From Dehalobacter sp. (GTDB taxonomy: Bacteria > Bacillota > Desulfitobacteriia > Desulfitobacteriales > Syntrophobotulaceae): a stretch of 64,000 nucleotides of DNA. The position numbers were made by a program, and so were the translations under genes. The notes below the pieces were generated by a model. That model was not told the DNA's origin. It saw nothing but the letters and a program-made list of their open reading frames with translations, and ran no database searches. The stretch is taken from contig JAMPIU010000199.1 of the NCBI GenBank assembly GCA_023667845.1, positions 1-64,000 on the forward strand. Reading direction: 5' to 3'. Position 1 is the first letter of the stretch, and each line of letters opens with the position of its first letter. Below are positions 18,299 through 25,843 of this stretch, one piece after another.

Positions 18299-19024
18299 CT
18301 ATTCCCGCTCCTTCGTTTTCTTCAGCCGGACCAGCTCGCTGGCCCTGAACAACGACTCAAAGGTGCCCGCGTCGCTCCAGTACCCGTCGAGGACCGAGAA
18401 CGACAGCGTGCCCTGCCTGACGTAGTAGTTGTTGACGTCGGTGATCTCCAGCTCGCCCCGGCCCGATGGCTTGAGGGTGCTGATCACGTCGAAAACGGTT
18501 TTATCATAGATGTACAGTCCCGTCACGGCGTAGTTCGATCTGGGCTGTTTGGGCTTCTCCTCGATGCCGAGGACCCGGTTCTCTTTCTCGTCGACCTCGG
18601 CCACGCCGAACCGGTGTGCGTCGGGCACCGGCTTGAGGAAGATGCGGGCGCCTGATCGGAACGTCCTGACGTGTGCCTTTACGTTATCCTCGTAGATGTT
18701 ATCGCCGAGTATGACAGTAACACTGTCGCCGTCTACGAAGTCCTTCGCCAGGCTCAGGGCCTGGGCGATGCCTCCCGCCTCCTTCTGGATTTCGTAGGAA
18801 AACCTTACCCCGAACTCGGAGCCGGAGCCCAGCAATTCCAGGAAGTGACCGACGTGGCCCTTTCCGGAGACGATCATTATATCCCGGATGCCCGCATTGA
18901 TGAGCGTTTTCAGCGGGTAATAGATCATTGGCTCGTCATAGACGGGCAATAAGTGCTTATTGGTAACCTTGGTAAGCGGAAATAGGCGCGACCCCGTGCC
19001 TCCCGCGAGTATGACACCCTTCAT
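18299..19024 (-). CDS. rfbA: Glucose-1-phosphate thymidylyltransferase
   Basis: Makes dTDP-glucose from dTTP and glucose 1-phosphate, first step of dTDP-L-rhamnose synthesis. 241 residues, close to the short archaeal form (the bacterial form is about 290). Visible motifs are GVILAGGTGSRLFPLT, LLPVYDEPMIYYPL, the GDNIYED metal/nucleotide segment and GVAEVDEKENRVLGIEEKP. Its ATG follows the rfbD stop (TGAATG), so translation is coupled. Last gene of the rfbC-B-D-A run. Confidence 0.92.
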   Translation of the reverse strand: MKGVILAGGTGSRLFPLTKVTNKHLLPVYDEPMIYYPLKTLINAGIRDIMIVSGKGHVGHFLELLGSGSEFGVRFSYEIQKEAGGIAQALSLAKDFVDGDSVTVILGDNIYEDNVKAHVRTFRSGARIFLKPVPDAHRFGVAEVDEKENRVLGIEEKPKQPRSNYAVTGLYIYDKTVFDVISTLKPSGRGELEITDVNNYYVRQGTLSFSVLDGYWSDAGTFESLFRASELVRLKKTKERE

Positions 19025-19831
19025 TCAGTCCACCTTCTTACTCAAATAATCGGCAAGCGCCTCGCGCCAGTGACGCATCGGCGATGTTTTCGTGTTCACC
19101 AGCACCGAATACTTCGGGCGCTTCGCCTTCCTCGGGAACTCCTCGCTGGTGCAGGGAGTCGTGTTAGGGATGATCGCGCTGGCGAACTCGTACCACGTGC
19201 ATACGCCCTCGTTGGTGAGGTGGTAGATGCCCGGCGGCATCCCGAGGACCTCTCCGGTCTTCGCCGCGAGATCGACCGTATAGGTGGGCTTTCCCGCCTG
19301 GTTGTTCACCACTTTCACCTTATCCATTTGCTTCGAGAGTGATAGCATCGTATCGACAAAGTTTTTCCCGTGCCGGCCGAAGAGCCAGGACGTCCTTATA
19401 ATCCGGTAGTCCTGCATGGCCCGGGCGATGTGCTGTTCGCCCATGAGCTTGGACTTCCCGTAGGTGTTGATCGGATTAGTGGCGTCCGACTCGCGGTATT
19501 CCTTCTTCGCGCCGTCGAACACGTAATCGGTGCTGTAATGGACCAGCCTGGCCCCCGTGGCCGCACACGCCTCGGCGATATAACCCGGTGCCCGGCCGTT
19601 CACGTCAAAGGCCAGCTCCTGCTCGTCCTCGCAGCCGTCCACGTTGGTGTAGGCGGCGGCATTGATGACTGCGCCAGGCATCAGGTCTTTGATCACTTGA
19701 AGGACCTGTTCCCGGTCGGTGATATCCACGTCGTGATGGGTTAGCGCCATGGCATCAGGGAATGCCTTTCGCATGTCAGTCCCCAACATGCCCCCGGCAC
19801 CCAGGATCAACGTTTTAATTTCTCCCACCAC
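19025..19831 (-). CDS. rfbD: dTDP-4-dehydrorhamnose reductase
   Basis: Final NAD(P)H-dependent step to dTDP-L-rhamnose. It has the Rossmann GAGGMLG, NAAAYTNVDGCE, the STDYVFDG segment and the catalytic YGKSK (Tyr-xxx-Lys) of the extended SDR family. The frame as given starts at GTG 19831 and overlaps the end of rfbB by 25 nt; a TTG seven codons later (overlapping the rfbB TGA as TTGA) is a credible alternative and would put the Rossmann strand at the very N-terminus. 268 residues, somewhat short of the bacterial 285-300. Confidence 0.9.
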   Translation of the reverse strand: MVGEIKTLILGAGGMLGTDMRKAFPDAMALTHHDVDITDREQVLQVIKDLMPGAVINAAAYTNVDGCEDEQELAFDVNGRAPGYIAEACAATGARLVHYSTDYVFDGAKKEYRESDATNPINTYGKSKLMGEQHIARAMQDYRIIRTSWLFGRHGKNFVDTMLSLSKQMDKVKVVNNQAGKPTYTVDLAAKTGEVLGMPPGIYHLTNEGVCTWYEFASAIIPNTTPCTSEEFPRKAKRPKYSVLVNTKTSPMRHWREALADYLSKKVD

Positions 19832-20766
19832 CAGGCGTTATCCGTGTACCACTTCACGGTAAGCTCCAGGGCCTCTTCGAAATGATGCTCCGGCTGCCAG
19901 CCCATGGCTTTCAGCTTCGAGCAGTCCAGCGAATAGCGCAGGTCATGTCCGGGCCGGTCGCGCACGTACTCGATCATGTGCTCGTCCTTGCCGAGCAGCT
20001 TAAGGATAGCGCGGGTGATCTCCATGTTCGTCTTCTCCGCGCCGCCGCCGATATTGTAGACCTCGCCGTCGGCGCCGTGCTGCAGGACGAAATCGATCGC
20101 CTTGCAGTGGTCCAGGACGTAGATCCAGTCGCGGACGTTCCGGCCGTCGCCGTAGACCGGGACGCGCTTTCCTTTGAGCAGGTTGGTGACGAAGAGCGGG
20201 ATGAGCTTCTCCGGGAACTGGTAGGGCCCGTAATTGTTGGTGCACCGGGTGACCACGACCGGGAGCTTATGGGTGGTATGATAGGACAGCGCCAGCAGGT
20301 CAGAGCCCGCCTTGCTGGCCGAGTACGGGCTGGACGGGGTCAGGATGTCCGTCTCGACGAACGAGCCTTTACTGATGCTGCCATAGACCTCGTCGGTCGA
20401 GACGTGGAGAAACCTTTTCACGCCAAGCTCATGGGCGGCCTGCAGCAGCGTGTTCGTGCCCAGCACGTTGGTCCGCACGAAGACCGAGCCGTCCTCGATT
20501 GAACGGTCGACGTGGCTCTCTGCAGCGAAATGCACGACTGCATCGGCCTTCTTCATGGCCGCGCACACGACGGCCGGATCACAGATGTCTCCCTTGATAA
20601 ATCCGTAGTTCGGGTCGTCCTCGATATCCTTCAGGTTGTCCGGGTTGCCGGCATAGGTGAGCTTGTCGAGGTTGATAATGCGGAGGTCCGGGTACTTCTC
20701 CAGCATCATCCGTATAAAGTTGCTGCCGATGAAGCCGCAGCCGCCGGTGACGAGCAGGTTTTTCAA
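19807..20766 (-). CDS. rfbB: dTDP-glucose 4,6-dehydratase
   Basis: Second step of the dTDP-rhamnose pathway. Extended SDR with GGCGFIGSNF at the N-terminus, HFAAESHVDRSIED, the VSTDEVYGS segment and YSASKAGSD (catalytic Tyr and Lys). 319 residues, as usual for archaeal members. It starts at TTG 20766, 4 bp after the rfbC stop, with GGGTGATG as ribosome site overlapping that stop. The gene is GC-rich like the rest of the rfb set. Confidence 0.93.
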   Translation of the reverse strand: MKNLLVTGGCGFIGSNFIRMMLEKYPDLRIINLDKLTYAGNPDNLKDIEDDPNYGFIKGDICDPAVVCAAMKKADAVVHFAAESHVDRSIEDGSVFVRTNVLGTNTLLQAAHELGVKRFLHVSTDEVYGSISKGSFVETDILTPSSPYSASKAGSDLLALSYHTTHKLPVVVTRCTNNYGPYQFPEKLIPLFVTNLLKGKRVPVYGDGRNVRDWIYVLDHCKAIDFVLQHGADGEVYNIGGGAEKTNMEITRAILKLLGKDEHMIEYVRDRPGHDLRYSLDCSKLKAMGWQPEHHFEEALELTVKWYTDNAWWWEKLKR

Positions 20767-20770
20767 GGCA

Positions 20771-21250
20771 TCACCCGTGCTTCAGGCCCGGCGCCAGGCC
20801 CCAGTCGTAGGGGATTTCCTTTGTGTCCGCAGGCAGGCGGTACTCGTCAGGCTCGGCGTAGTTATAGGTCTCGGTGGGGACGTTAACGATGATGGCCTCT
20901 TCGGTGCCGATGCATTTGAATCCGTGGTACACGAACGGCGGTATCTTCACCATGACCGGGTTCCGCTCCCCGATGATGAACTCGTTGACGATGCCTTTTG
21001 TCGGCGAGCCGTCACGGCTGTCGTACAGGGCGACCTTCATCATTCCCTTGATACAGGTGAAGTGGTCCCACTGCTTCTTGTGATAGTGCCACGCTTTCAC
21101 CACGCCCGGATAGGCGGATGTCGCGTACACCTGGCCGAACTTCTGGAAAACGTCCCAGTCCGGCCGCATGATCTCCATGAGAAAGCCGCGCTCGTCGGCG
21201 TTGAGACGCTGCTGTTTTACATGTACTCCGTCGATTAGTGTCTGAGGCAT
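20771..21250 (-). CDS. rfbC: dTDP-4-dehydrorhamnose 3,5-epimerase
   Basis: Cupin-fold epimerase, third step of the dTDP-rhamnose pathway, first gene of the operon. 159 residues from the ATG at 21250, chosen because CAGGTGGG lies 4-5 nt upstream; the GTG three codons earlier is inside that site. The active-site region is present: AWHYHKKQWDHFTCIKG (catalytic-type His) and PPFVYHGFKC. Its N-terminus begins PQTLIDGVHVKQQRLNADER. Confidence 0.88.
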   Translation of the reverse strand: MPQTLIDGVHVKQQRLNADERGFLMEIMRPDWDVFQKFGQVYATSAYPGVVKAWHYHKKQWDHFTCIKGMMKVALYDSRDGSPTKGIVNEFIIGERNPVMVKIPPFVYHGFKCIGTEEAIIVNVPTETYNYAEPDEYRLPADTKEIPYDWGLAPGLKHG

Positions 21251-21290
21251 AGAACCCACCTGTAACGCTACATAATGTCAAAACTTTAAA

Positions 21291-21299
21291 CTTATATTT
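21291..21299 (-). promoter_or_regulatory. TATA-like box of the rfb operon
   Basis: On the minus strand this reads AAATATAAG, about 45 bp upstream of the rfbC ATG. A start about 26 bp downstream, near 21268, would leave a short leader that still holds the CAGGTGGG ribosome site. Judged by eye only. Confidence 0.4.
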
Positions 21300-21462
21300 A
21301 TTGTCATATGGGCGGATAAATAATCTGCTTTATGGTAATTCTAAAAATGACTAGCGATAATCTACTTTCTCTCACAATTATACAGATCAACGACTTGTGC
21401 CAGCGTCTTTTCACGGTTGATCTTCACGCGCATCTGATTTTATTATTCTTAACTTTCAGCGT

Positions 21463-21650
21463 GTGTCGCGGCACCTTGTATGCCCACTTCGTCACGATCA
21501 CCATGCCATCATCATCCCCGATCACCCAGTCGACCGGCCGAAAGTCTGTCCATCGCAGATAACTTCAACATTGATCTCCCTGAAGCCCTTCGGTTCTCCT
21601 GTACTCGGCACAATAGCTTACGCGAACCCCGGGAACCTTCTCCGCCGGAT
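21463..21650 (-). pseudogene. Decayed C-terminal fragment of an RraA/Hps-type protein
   Basis: Reading the minus strand across two frames gives AIVPSTGEPKGF then REINVEVICDGQT and, after a frame change, RPVDWVIGDDDGMVIV. This matches the conserved end of RraA-like / archaeal 3-hexulose-6-phosphate-synthase-type proteins (GEPKG, PGDW, GDDDGVVV). The fragment has at least one frameshift, lacks the N-terminal part and has no start, so it is a remnant. It lies in the 486-bp spacer between rfbC and the next gene; I see nothing else there apart from the rfb promoter. Confidence 0.5.
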
Positions 21651-21736
21651 CTCGTTCAAGCCCTTGGTCATAATCGAGAAAGCTATCGAATGTATTTATA
21701 GGATAAACCCTTACTAACTAAAAAATGGGGAGCAAA

Positions 21737-22321
21737 ATGAAAAGTAAAACGATTATATTTTCGGTTGCCATAATAGCGGTAATTGTACTGGTATGCGGTT
21801 ATATAGGTACCATGGAGATGTCTGCGACTCCCTCGCCTACGGTAACACCGTCCGCGCAAGTTGAACATCCTGATCCAGCACCAATCGTTACGTTAGCTCC
21901 GACAATTTTACCTACTCCCACTATTACACCAACTATCAGCCCTTCTGCGACTTTAACCTCGACACAAACTCCGCCACAATGCACCACAACGCCACCCACA
22001 CCCGTTCCCACACCTTCACCTACCACGGCGCCAGCTCCGACAACTGCGCCAAGCCCTGTAGCGCCAACACCGGTAATAACTCCTGGCCCGGCGGACTATG
22101 TGTGGAACTTTGGCGATAATACTCCGAATGTCTTTGAAGAAAGCCCAACCCATCGATACGAAAAAATCGGGACATACGAGATTAGGTTGTGGCATGATGG
22201 CTGGTGTTACATAAGAAATAGTGTTTACGTGGCCGAAAATGGAACGGTCCTTAAAGTTCAATTTGAAAAAGAAAATATCTGGCTTACTGTGATATCTGGC
22301 CGAATTGGGAACTGCCACTAA
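21737..22321 (+). CDS. Surface protein: membrane anchor, Pro/Thr stalk, PKD-like domain
   Basis: 194 residues from the second ATG (21737), preferred because GGGGAG lies just upstream of it; the ATG at 21725 overlaps that site. An N-terminal membrane helix (about residues 6-26) is followed by about 85 residues of Pro/Thr/Ser repeats (PTPTITPTISPS and similar), a typical extended and probably O-glycosylated stalk, then a PKD-like beta domain with VWNFGDNTP and THRYEKIGTYEIRL. It is therefore expected on the outer cell face. No sorting motif is seen at the C-terminus. Function not known. Confidence 0.72.
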   Translation: MKSKTIIFSVAIIAVIVLVCGYIGTMEMSATPSPTVTPSAQVEHPDPAPIVTLAPTILPTPTITPTISPSATLTSTQTPPQCTTTPPTPVPTPSPTTAPAPTTAPSPVAPTPVITPGPADYVWNFGDNTPNVFEESPTHRYEKIGTYEIRLWHDGWCYIRNSVYVAENGTVLKVQFEKENIWLTVISGRIGNCH

Positions 22322-22604
22322 AGGCTCCGAAAAAATTTATTATTTTCAATCACCTGGAAAGTGAAAATCCTGAAGCATATGTAAATTCACCGCATCATAC
22401 TATAGTTGTTGAATTTTGGATATATATATGGATGAATTTAAACAATGAAAATTTATAATTGTATGTTAGACCCAAGCGGTATGTATATATAATAAATGCT
22501 ATTGACGTTATTTATTAGGCAATAGTAGTTTAATTGGTTATGATGATCTAAATAAACGTATAATATTCCAAAATAAATAATAAGGGGGTATTTATATAGC
22601 GATC
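22322..22604. other. AT-rich spacer upstream of the left RiPP arm
   Basis: No open frame with coding character. Several TATA-like stretches occur (for example around 22480-22492 and 22558-22566), one of which is probably the promoter of the PqqD-like gene; I cannot choose between them. Confidence 0.4.
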
Positions 22605-22880
22605 GTGAATGAAAAGCTATTTTCTAATCCATCGATCTTACTAAGAGAAGAGTTCGACGATTGGGCTCTGCTTTATGATCCCGGGTCTGGGTATGCATTT
22701 GGGATAAACCCGATAGGGGCATTCATCTGGAAGAGATTGGACGGCCAACATACTATTGATGACCTTGTTGCAGAGGTTAATGCGTCTTTTACGGATGTTC
22801 CGTCTGATGTCAGAGATCGGGTATTAAAATTTGTAGATACATTAATTACCAAAGGACTTGCTGGAACTAAGGCTTCTTAG
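22605..22880 (+). CDS. scmD: PqqD-like RiPP recognition protein (SynChlorMet ScmD-like), left arm
   Basis: 91 residues, size and pattern of stand-alone PqqD proteins, which bind a precursor leader and bring it to a radical SAM enzyme. The core reads REEFDDWALLYDPGSG, FGINPIGAFIWKRLDG and IDDLVAEVNASF. It is strongly similar to the protein at 41977-42249 along its whole length. It starts at GTG 22605; GGGGGTAT upstream is conserved between the two genes although here it is about 16 nt from the start. Directly upstream of a radical SAM gene. The scm name is from memory of the cassette; the PqqD family call is firm. Confidence 0.82.
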   Translation: MNEKLFSNPSILLREEFDDWALLYDPGSGYAFGINPIGAFIWKRLDGQHTIDDLVAEVNASFTDVPSDVRDRVLKFVDTLITKGLAGTKAS

Positions 22881-22961
22881 AGCAGGCGTGGTATAAAATA
22901 CAATTATTTTTAAATTTGAACAGACAAATTTAAAAAAATACTCAAAGCCGCAAGATAAATT

Positions 22962-24071
22962 ATGCATACCAAAGAAAATATAGTAAACATTGTAGGAGAT
23001 AATTATCCTCTAAAAACTGTTTATTTTTACCTGACGGAAGGCTGTAATTTAAGATGCTGTCATTGCTGGATAAAACCTAAGTACCAGACGGGTAGCCATA
23101 TATACCCATATCTCCCCTTGGATCTCTTTCACTCGATTATTAAGCAAGCTATACCAATAGGCCTTGTATCGGTTAAGCTCACGGGCGGCGAACCGCTTCT
23201 TCACCCCAATATTGATAAAATTTTAGAATTTATTCGTTTGAAAAATGTTAAACTAGGTGTAGAAACCAATGCGGTCCTTTGTACCCCCGAGATTGCCCGG
23301 CTAATGGCATCATGCAGAAATCCATCGGTGTCAGTAAGCCTTGATGGCGCAATTAAAGAAACGCATGAATGGGTTAGGGGGGTGGAAGGCTGTTTTAATA
23401 ATGCGATACAGGGCATTAAGAACCTGACAGACGCCGGGATAAAGCCGCACATTACCATGAGCATCATGAGACATAATAAAAACGAGATCGAGGATGTCGT
23501 CAGGCTTGCAGAATCGTTAGGGGCTTCATCGGTTAAATTTAACATTGTACAGCCCCTGGAAAGAGGGAAAGTAATGCATGAAAGGAACCAGGCTTTGACT
23601 ATCGAAGAATACATTAACCTGGGAGAATGGGTAGAACTTACATTAGCTAAATCGACAAAAATAAAACTTATCTATAGCCATCCAGTCGCGTTCAAGCCCC
23701 TCGGCAAGATGTTGTGCCGGAACGGGGATGGATGCCACGTGTGTGGCATCAAGGGAACAATAGGCGTCCTGGCCGATGGATCATACTCATTATGTGGTAT
23801 GGGGGAGAAAGTGCCAGAACTCGTACTCGGAAATGCGAGAGAGGGCCGTCTTGAAGACGTCTGGAAACACTCGCAGATCCTGGGTCAGGTCCGTGAAGGG
23901 ATACCGGATAGTTTAGAAGGCATATGTGGAGAATGCATAGTCAAGAGACTATGTGGCGGCGGATGCGTCGCTCAAAACTATTATCGTAATAAAAACCTGT
24001 GGGCGCCTTACTGGTACTGTGATGAAGCGTTAAAGGCCGGACTCTTTCCAAAAAGCAGGCGATTCCAGTAA
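22962..24071 (+). CDS. Radical SAM/SPASM maturase (ScmE/ScmF type), left arm
   Basis: 369 residues. The radical SAM cluster motif CxxxCxxC is C28-C32-C35 (CNLRCCHC), followed by KLTGGEPLLHP, GVETNAVLC and VSLDGAIKETHEWVRG. The C-terminal SPASM domain has many cysteines (CHVCGIKG, YSLCGMG, CGECIVKRLCGGGC) and ends YYRNKNLWAPYWYC. Expected to bind two or three 4Fe-4S clusters and to install a carbon-centred crosslink in a peptide. It closely matches the enzyme at 39745-40860, including the ends of both domains. It lies 81 bp after the PqqD gene and 60 bp before the small precursor. Confidence 0.88.
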   Translation: MHTKENIVNIVGDNYPLKTVYFYLTEGCNLRCCHCWIKPKYQTGSHIYPYLPLDLFHSIIKQAIPIGLVSVKLTGGEPLLHPNIDKILEFIRLKNVKLGVETNAVLCTPEIARLMASCRNPSVSVSLDGAIKETHEWVRGVEGCFNNAIQGIKNLTDAGIKPHITMSIMRHNKNEIEDVVRLAESLGASSVKFNIVQPLERGKVMHERNQALTIEEYINLGEWVELTLAKSTKIKLIYSHPVAFKPLGKMLCRNGDGCHVCGIKGTIGVLADGSYSLCGMGEKVPELVLGNAREGRLEDVWKHSQILGQVREGIPDSLEGICGECIVKRLCGGGCVAQNYYRNKNLWAPYWYCDEALKAGLFPKSRRFQ

Positions 24072-24131
24072 GATATATTAAGGAGTAATGCCTACTTTCA
24101 AATTAGTAATAAAATAAAGGGGGTAACTTAT

Positions 24132-24239
24132 TTGGAGTATGAAGATCCAGTAATAATCGAGATGGATTCAGCCATCGGCGTGACTGCAATATGCACTTCT
24201 ATGGGCGGAACTGAGCCACCCATACGACCACTTGTATAA
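24132..24239 (+). CDS. Candidate RiPP precursor peptide, 35 residues, TTG start
   Basis: A short frame read directly: it starts at TTG 24132 after the ribosome site AAGGGGGT (about 8 nt away) and ends TAA at 24237-24239. The N-terminus, EYEDPVIIEMDSA, matches the leader of the two Cys-rich precursors at 38576 and 39150 (QYEAPKLIAMDEV): the same YE-x-P spacing, then hydrophobics, then MD. The rest, GVTAICTSMGGTEPPIRPLV, has a single Cys and would be the core. Placed directly after the PqqD and radical SAM genes, where a substrate is expected. The leader match and ribosome site make it credible; no core chemistry can be deduced. Confidence 0.68.
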   Translation: MEYEDPVIIEMDSAIGVTAICTSMGGTEPPIRPLV

Positions 24240-24264
24240 GAGTGGTAGCCGATTTCTATTTTTT
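24227..24264 (+). terminator. Hairpin and T-rich stretch after the small precursor
   Basis: ACCACT (24227-24232) pairs with AGTGGT (24241-24246) across an 8-nt loop, followed by TTCTATTTTTT. The left arm is the last three coding codons of the precursor, so the stop codon lies in the loop. Likely ends the PqqD-radical SAM-precursor transcript. Confidence 0.45.
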
Positions 24265-24564
24265 AATGTATGTTTCTGTTATTAATTATGGGTTTAAAAA
24301 TTATATTTTATAATCACTTTTGTATTATAATCTAATCCATATAATAACGAACAGGACTCTATATTTTCAGTTTATCGAATAGTTATTTTGTCGATCTCTT
24401 AAGTTAACAACATACAATTTAATCAATTCAATTCGTAAAAAGTCAAATAAATTATATTATTCAAATAATTAAATGCTTCCTGCCATAGCCTTTAGTTAAC
24501 AATATATAGTATAGTAATTACATAATTGTAAGCAGGGTAAAACCTCAATTTGGGGGGACTTTAA
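24265..24564. other. AT-rich spacer with a TATA-like promoter
   Basis: No coding frame seen. AATATATAG at 24501-24509 lies about 60 bp before the next gene and would give a leader of about 33 nt holding the GGGGGGA ribosome site at about 24553-24559. Confidence 0.4.
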
Positions 24565-25764
24565 ATGAAAGGTATAATTAAAATATTGATAATAAGCTTA
24601 GTGATTGCAATATTGCTTGTACCATTATTAACTGTACCGTCAATGGCGGCAAAACCGGTAAAAAAGAATGTGCCAGTCATTTCTGTACAGTCCGTGCAGG
24701 CTTCAATTGCTGGATCGCCTGAACAGCGGTTCGATTTAGTCGCAGGCGGCGGAAGCTTGAATGGTGCCATGGACGTTGGAGATGTATACATAACGAGCGA
24801 TGGCACTAATATACATGTAAAATTCCAGATTACTGATTATAGGTTCTATCTGGCGACTACTCAGGTCAAAGTATCGATGGAAAGCCTGGCCGGTACAAGT
24901 TCTGCCCCAGGCCAGTTCCCTTATAAGTACCCGCATGGATATGTGAAGGAGTATGAATATGTTATTCCAATCCCGGCCGGCGCTAACAATGGCGATACAA
25001 TTTACATCGCTGCGCATGCAGATGCAGTGATTCCAGGGGCCGAAGAGTACATAGCAGGTAACGTATTACCAAGCCGGGCCGAGTTAAGCGTATGGCGTTC
25101 TTCAGACCCGTATTATCCTGTATATTTACTGGCAGGGATTCATGAATGGGTTGGGAGTGGAAGTGTATTAGATGGAACATATAATCCTCCTTTATACTAT
25201 GGTGCCTGGTGTATTGATGCAGACTCATTAATAAATACCTACCCGGCAAGATATTGGGCTAACGTTTACTCGAGCTATGACGTTGCGAATGTAGACCCTC
25301 TCGTCGAATACTATGAGAATATGGATCTGGTAAACTGGATCATCAACCAGCCTTCATTCGTCAACACGGATGCCACAGATAGCTCAGGTAGTTCTCTCGG
25401 GAAGTATACCTATGGTGATGTCCAGGTGGCAATCTGGATGTTACTCGATGATCAGCTCCCTGCTGACTTAAGAAGCGTACCGGGATACTCGATAGACAGA
25501 GCCAACAGAATTGTTGAACTTGCACAAGCTGGTGAGGGTTTCGTCCCTGTGGCAGGTCAAAAGCTCGCGGTCGTCCTTGATCCATACGACCCGGAGGGAC
25601 AGCCATGCATTATCTGGTTAACTCTGCCAAAAGGCCAGGATGAAACCGCCTGGGGTGCAGAGGCGACATGGGACCCTGTAACTGGTAAATGCACATCATT
25701 GAACTACCCATTCAATGCTGGTAAAACCGGAAACTGGGCTACATTCATGGAGTATACCCTGTAA
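24565..25764 (+). CDS. Secreted protein with thioester-domain (TED)-like segment
   Basis: 399 residues. An N-terminal signal peptide (hydrophobic residues about 5-27, cleavage likely after SMA-A) is followed by a beta-rich region and then a segment like the thioester domains of surface adhesins: YYGAWCIDADS with Cys216, VYSSYD, and YTYGDVQVAIWMLLDD with Gln287. In TED proteins such a Cys and Gln form an intramolecular thioester that reacts with host amines; here that is inference from motif spacing. No membrane anchor or sorting signal is visible at the C-terminus. It has its own promoter and a strong terminator, so it is a single-gene unit inside the left RiPP arm. Probably an exported or surface protein. 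Confidence 0.68.
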   Translation: MKGIIKILIISLVIAILLVPLLTVPSMAAKPVKKNVPVISVQSVQASIAGSPEQRFDLVAGGGSLNGAMDVGDVYITSDGTNIHVKFQITDYRFYLATTQVKVSMESLAGTSSAPGQFPYKYPHGYVKEYEYVIPIPAGANNGDTIYIAAHADAVIPGAEEYIAGNVLPSRAELSVWRSSDPYYPVYLLAGIHEWVGSGSVLDGTYNPPLYYGAWCIDADSLINTYPARYWANVYSSYDVANVDPLVEYYENMDLVNWIINQPSFVNTDATDSSGSSLGKYTYGDVQVAIWMLLDDQLPADLRSVPGYSIDRANRIVELAQAGEGFVPVAGQKLAVVLDPYDPEGQPCIIWLTLPKGQDETAWGAEATWDPVTGKCTSLNYPFNAGKTGNWATFMEYTL

Positions 25765-25799
25765 ACACCGGTTTAAACCGGTGTTTTCTTTCTTTTTTA
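25763..25799 (+). terminator. Perfect hairpin terminator
   Basis: AAACACCGGTTT (25763-25774) and AAACCGGTGTTT (25775-25786) form a perfect 12-bp inverted repeat with no extra loop bases, followed by TTCTTTCTTTTTT. It overlaps the stop codon of the TED-like gene. Confidence 0.75.
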
Positions 25800-25810
25800 T
25801 CACCAGCAAG

Positions 25811-25820
25811 GTTATTTAAT
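25811..25820 (+). promoter_or_regulatory. TATA-like box of a probably leaderless transcript
   Basis: GTTATTTAAT is centred about 27 bp before the ATG of the kinase-like gene at 25844, and no ribosome site lies before that ATG. In archaea this spacing implies that transcription starts at or next to the A of the ATG. Confidence 0.5.
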
Positions 25821-25843
25821 ACAGTTCCATATTCTTTCATAAC

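Noticed and set aside
21725-22026. Minus-strand Gly/Val-rich frame opposite the Pro/Thr stalk
   Set aside because: It mirrors the low-complexity Pro/Thr repeat; the plus strand has signal helix, stalk and PKD domain in order.
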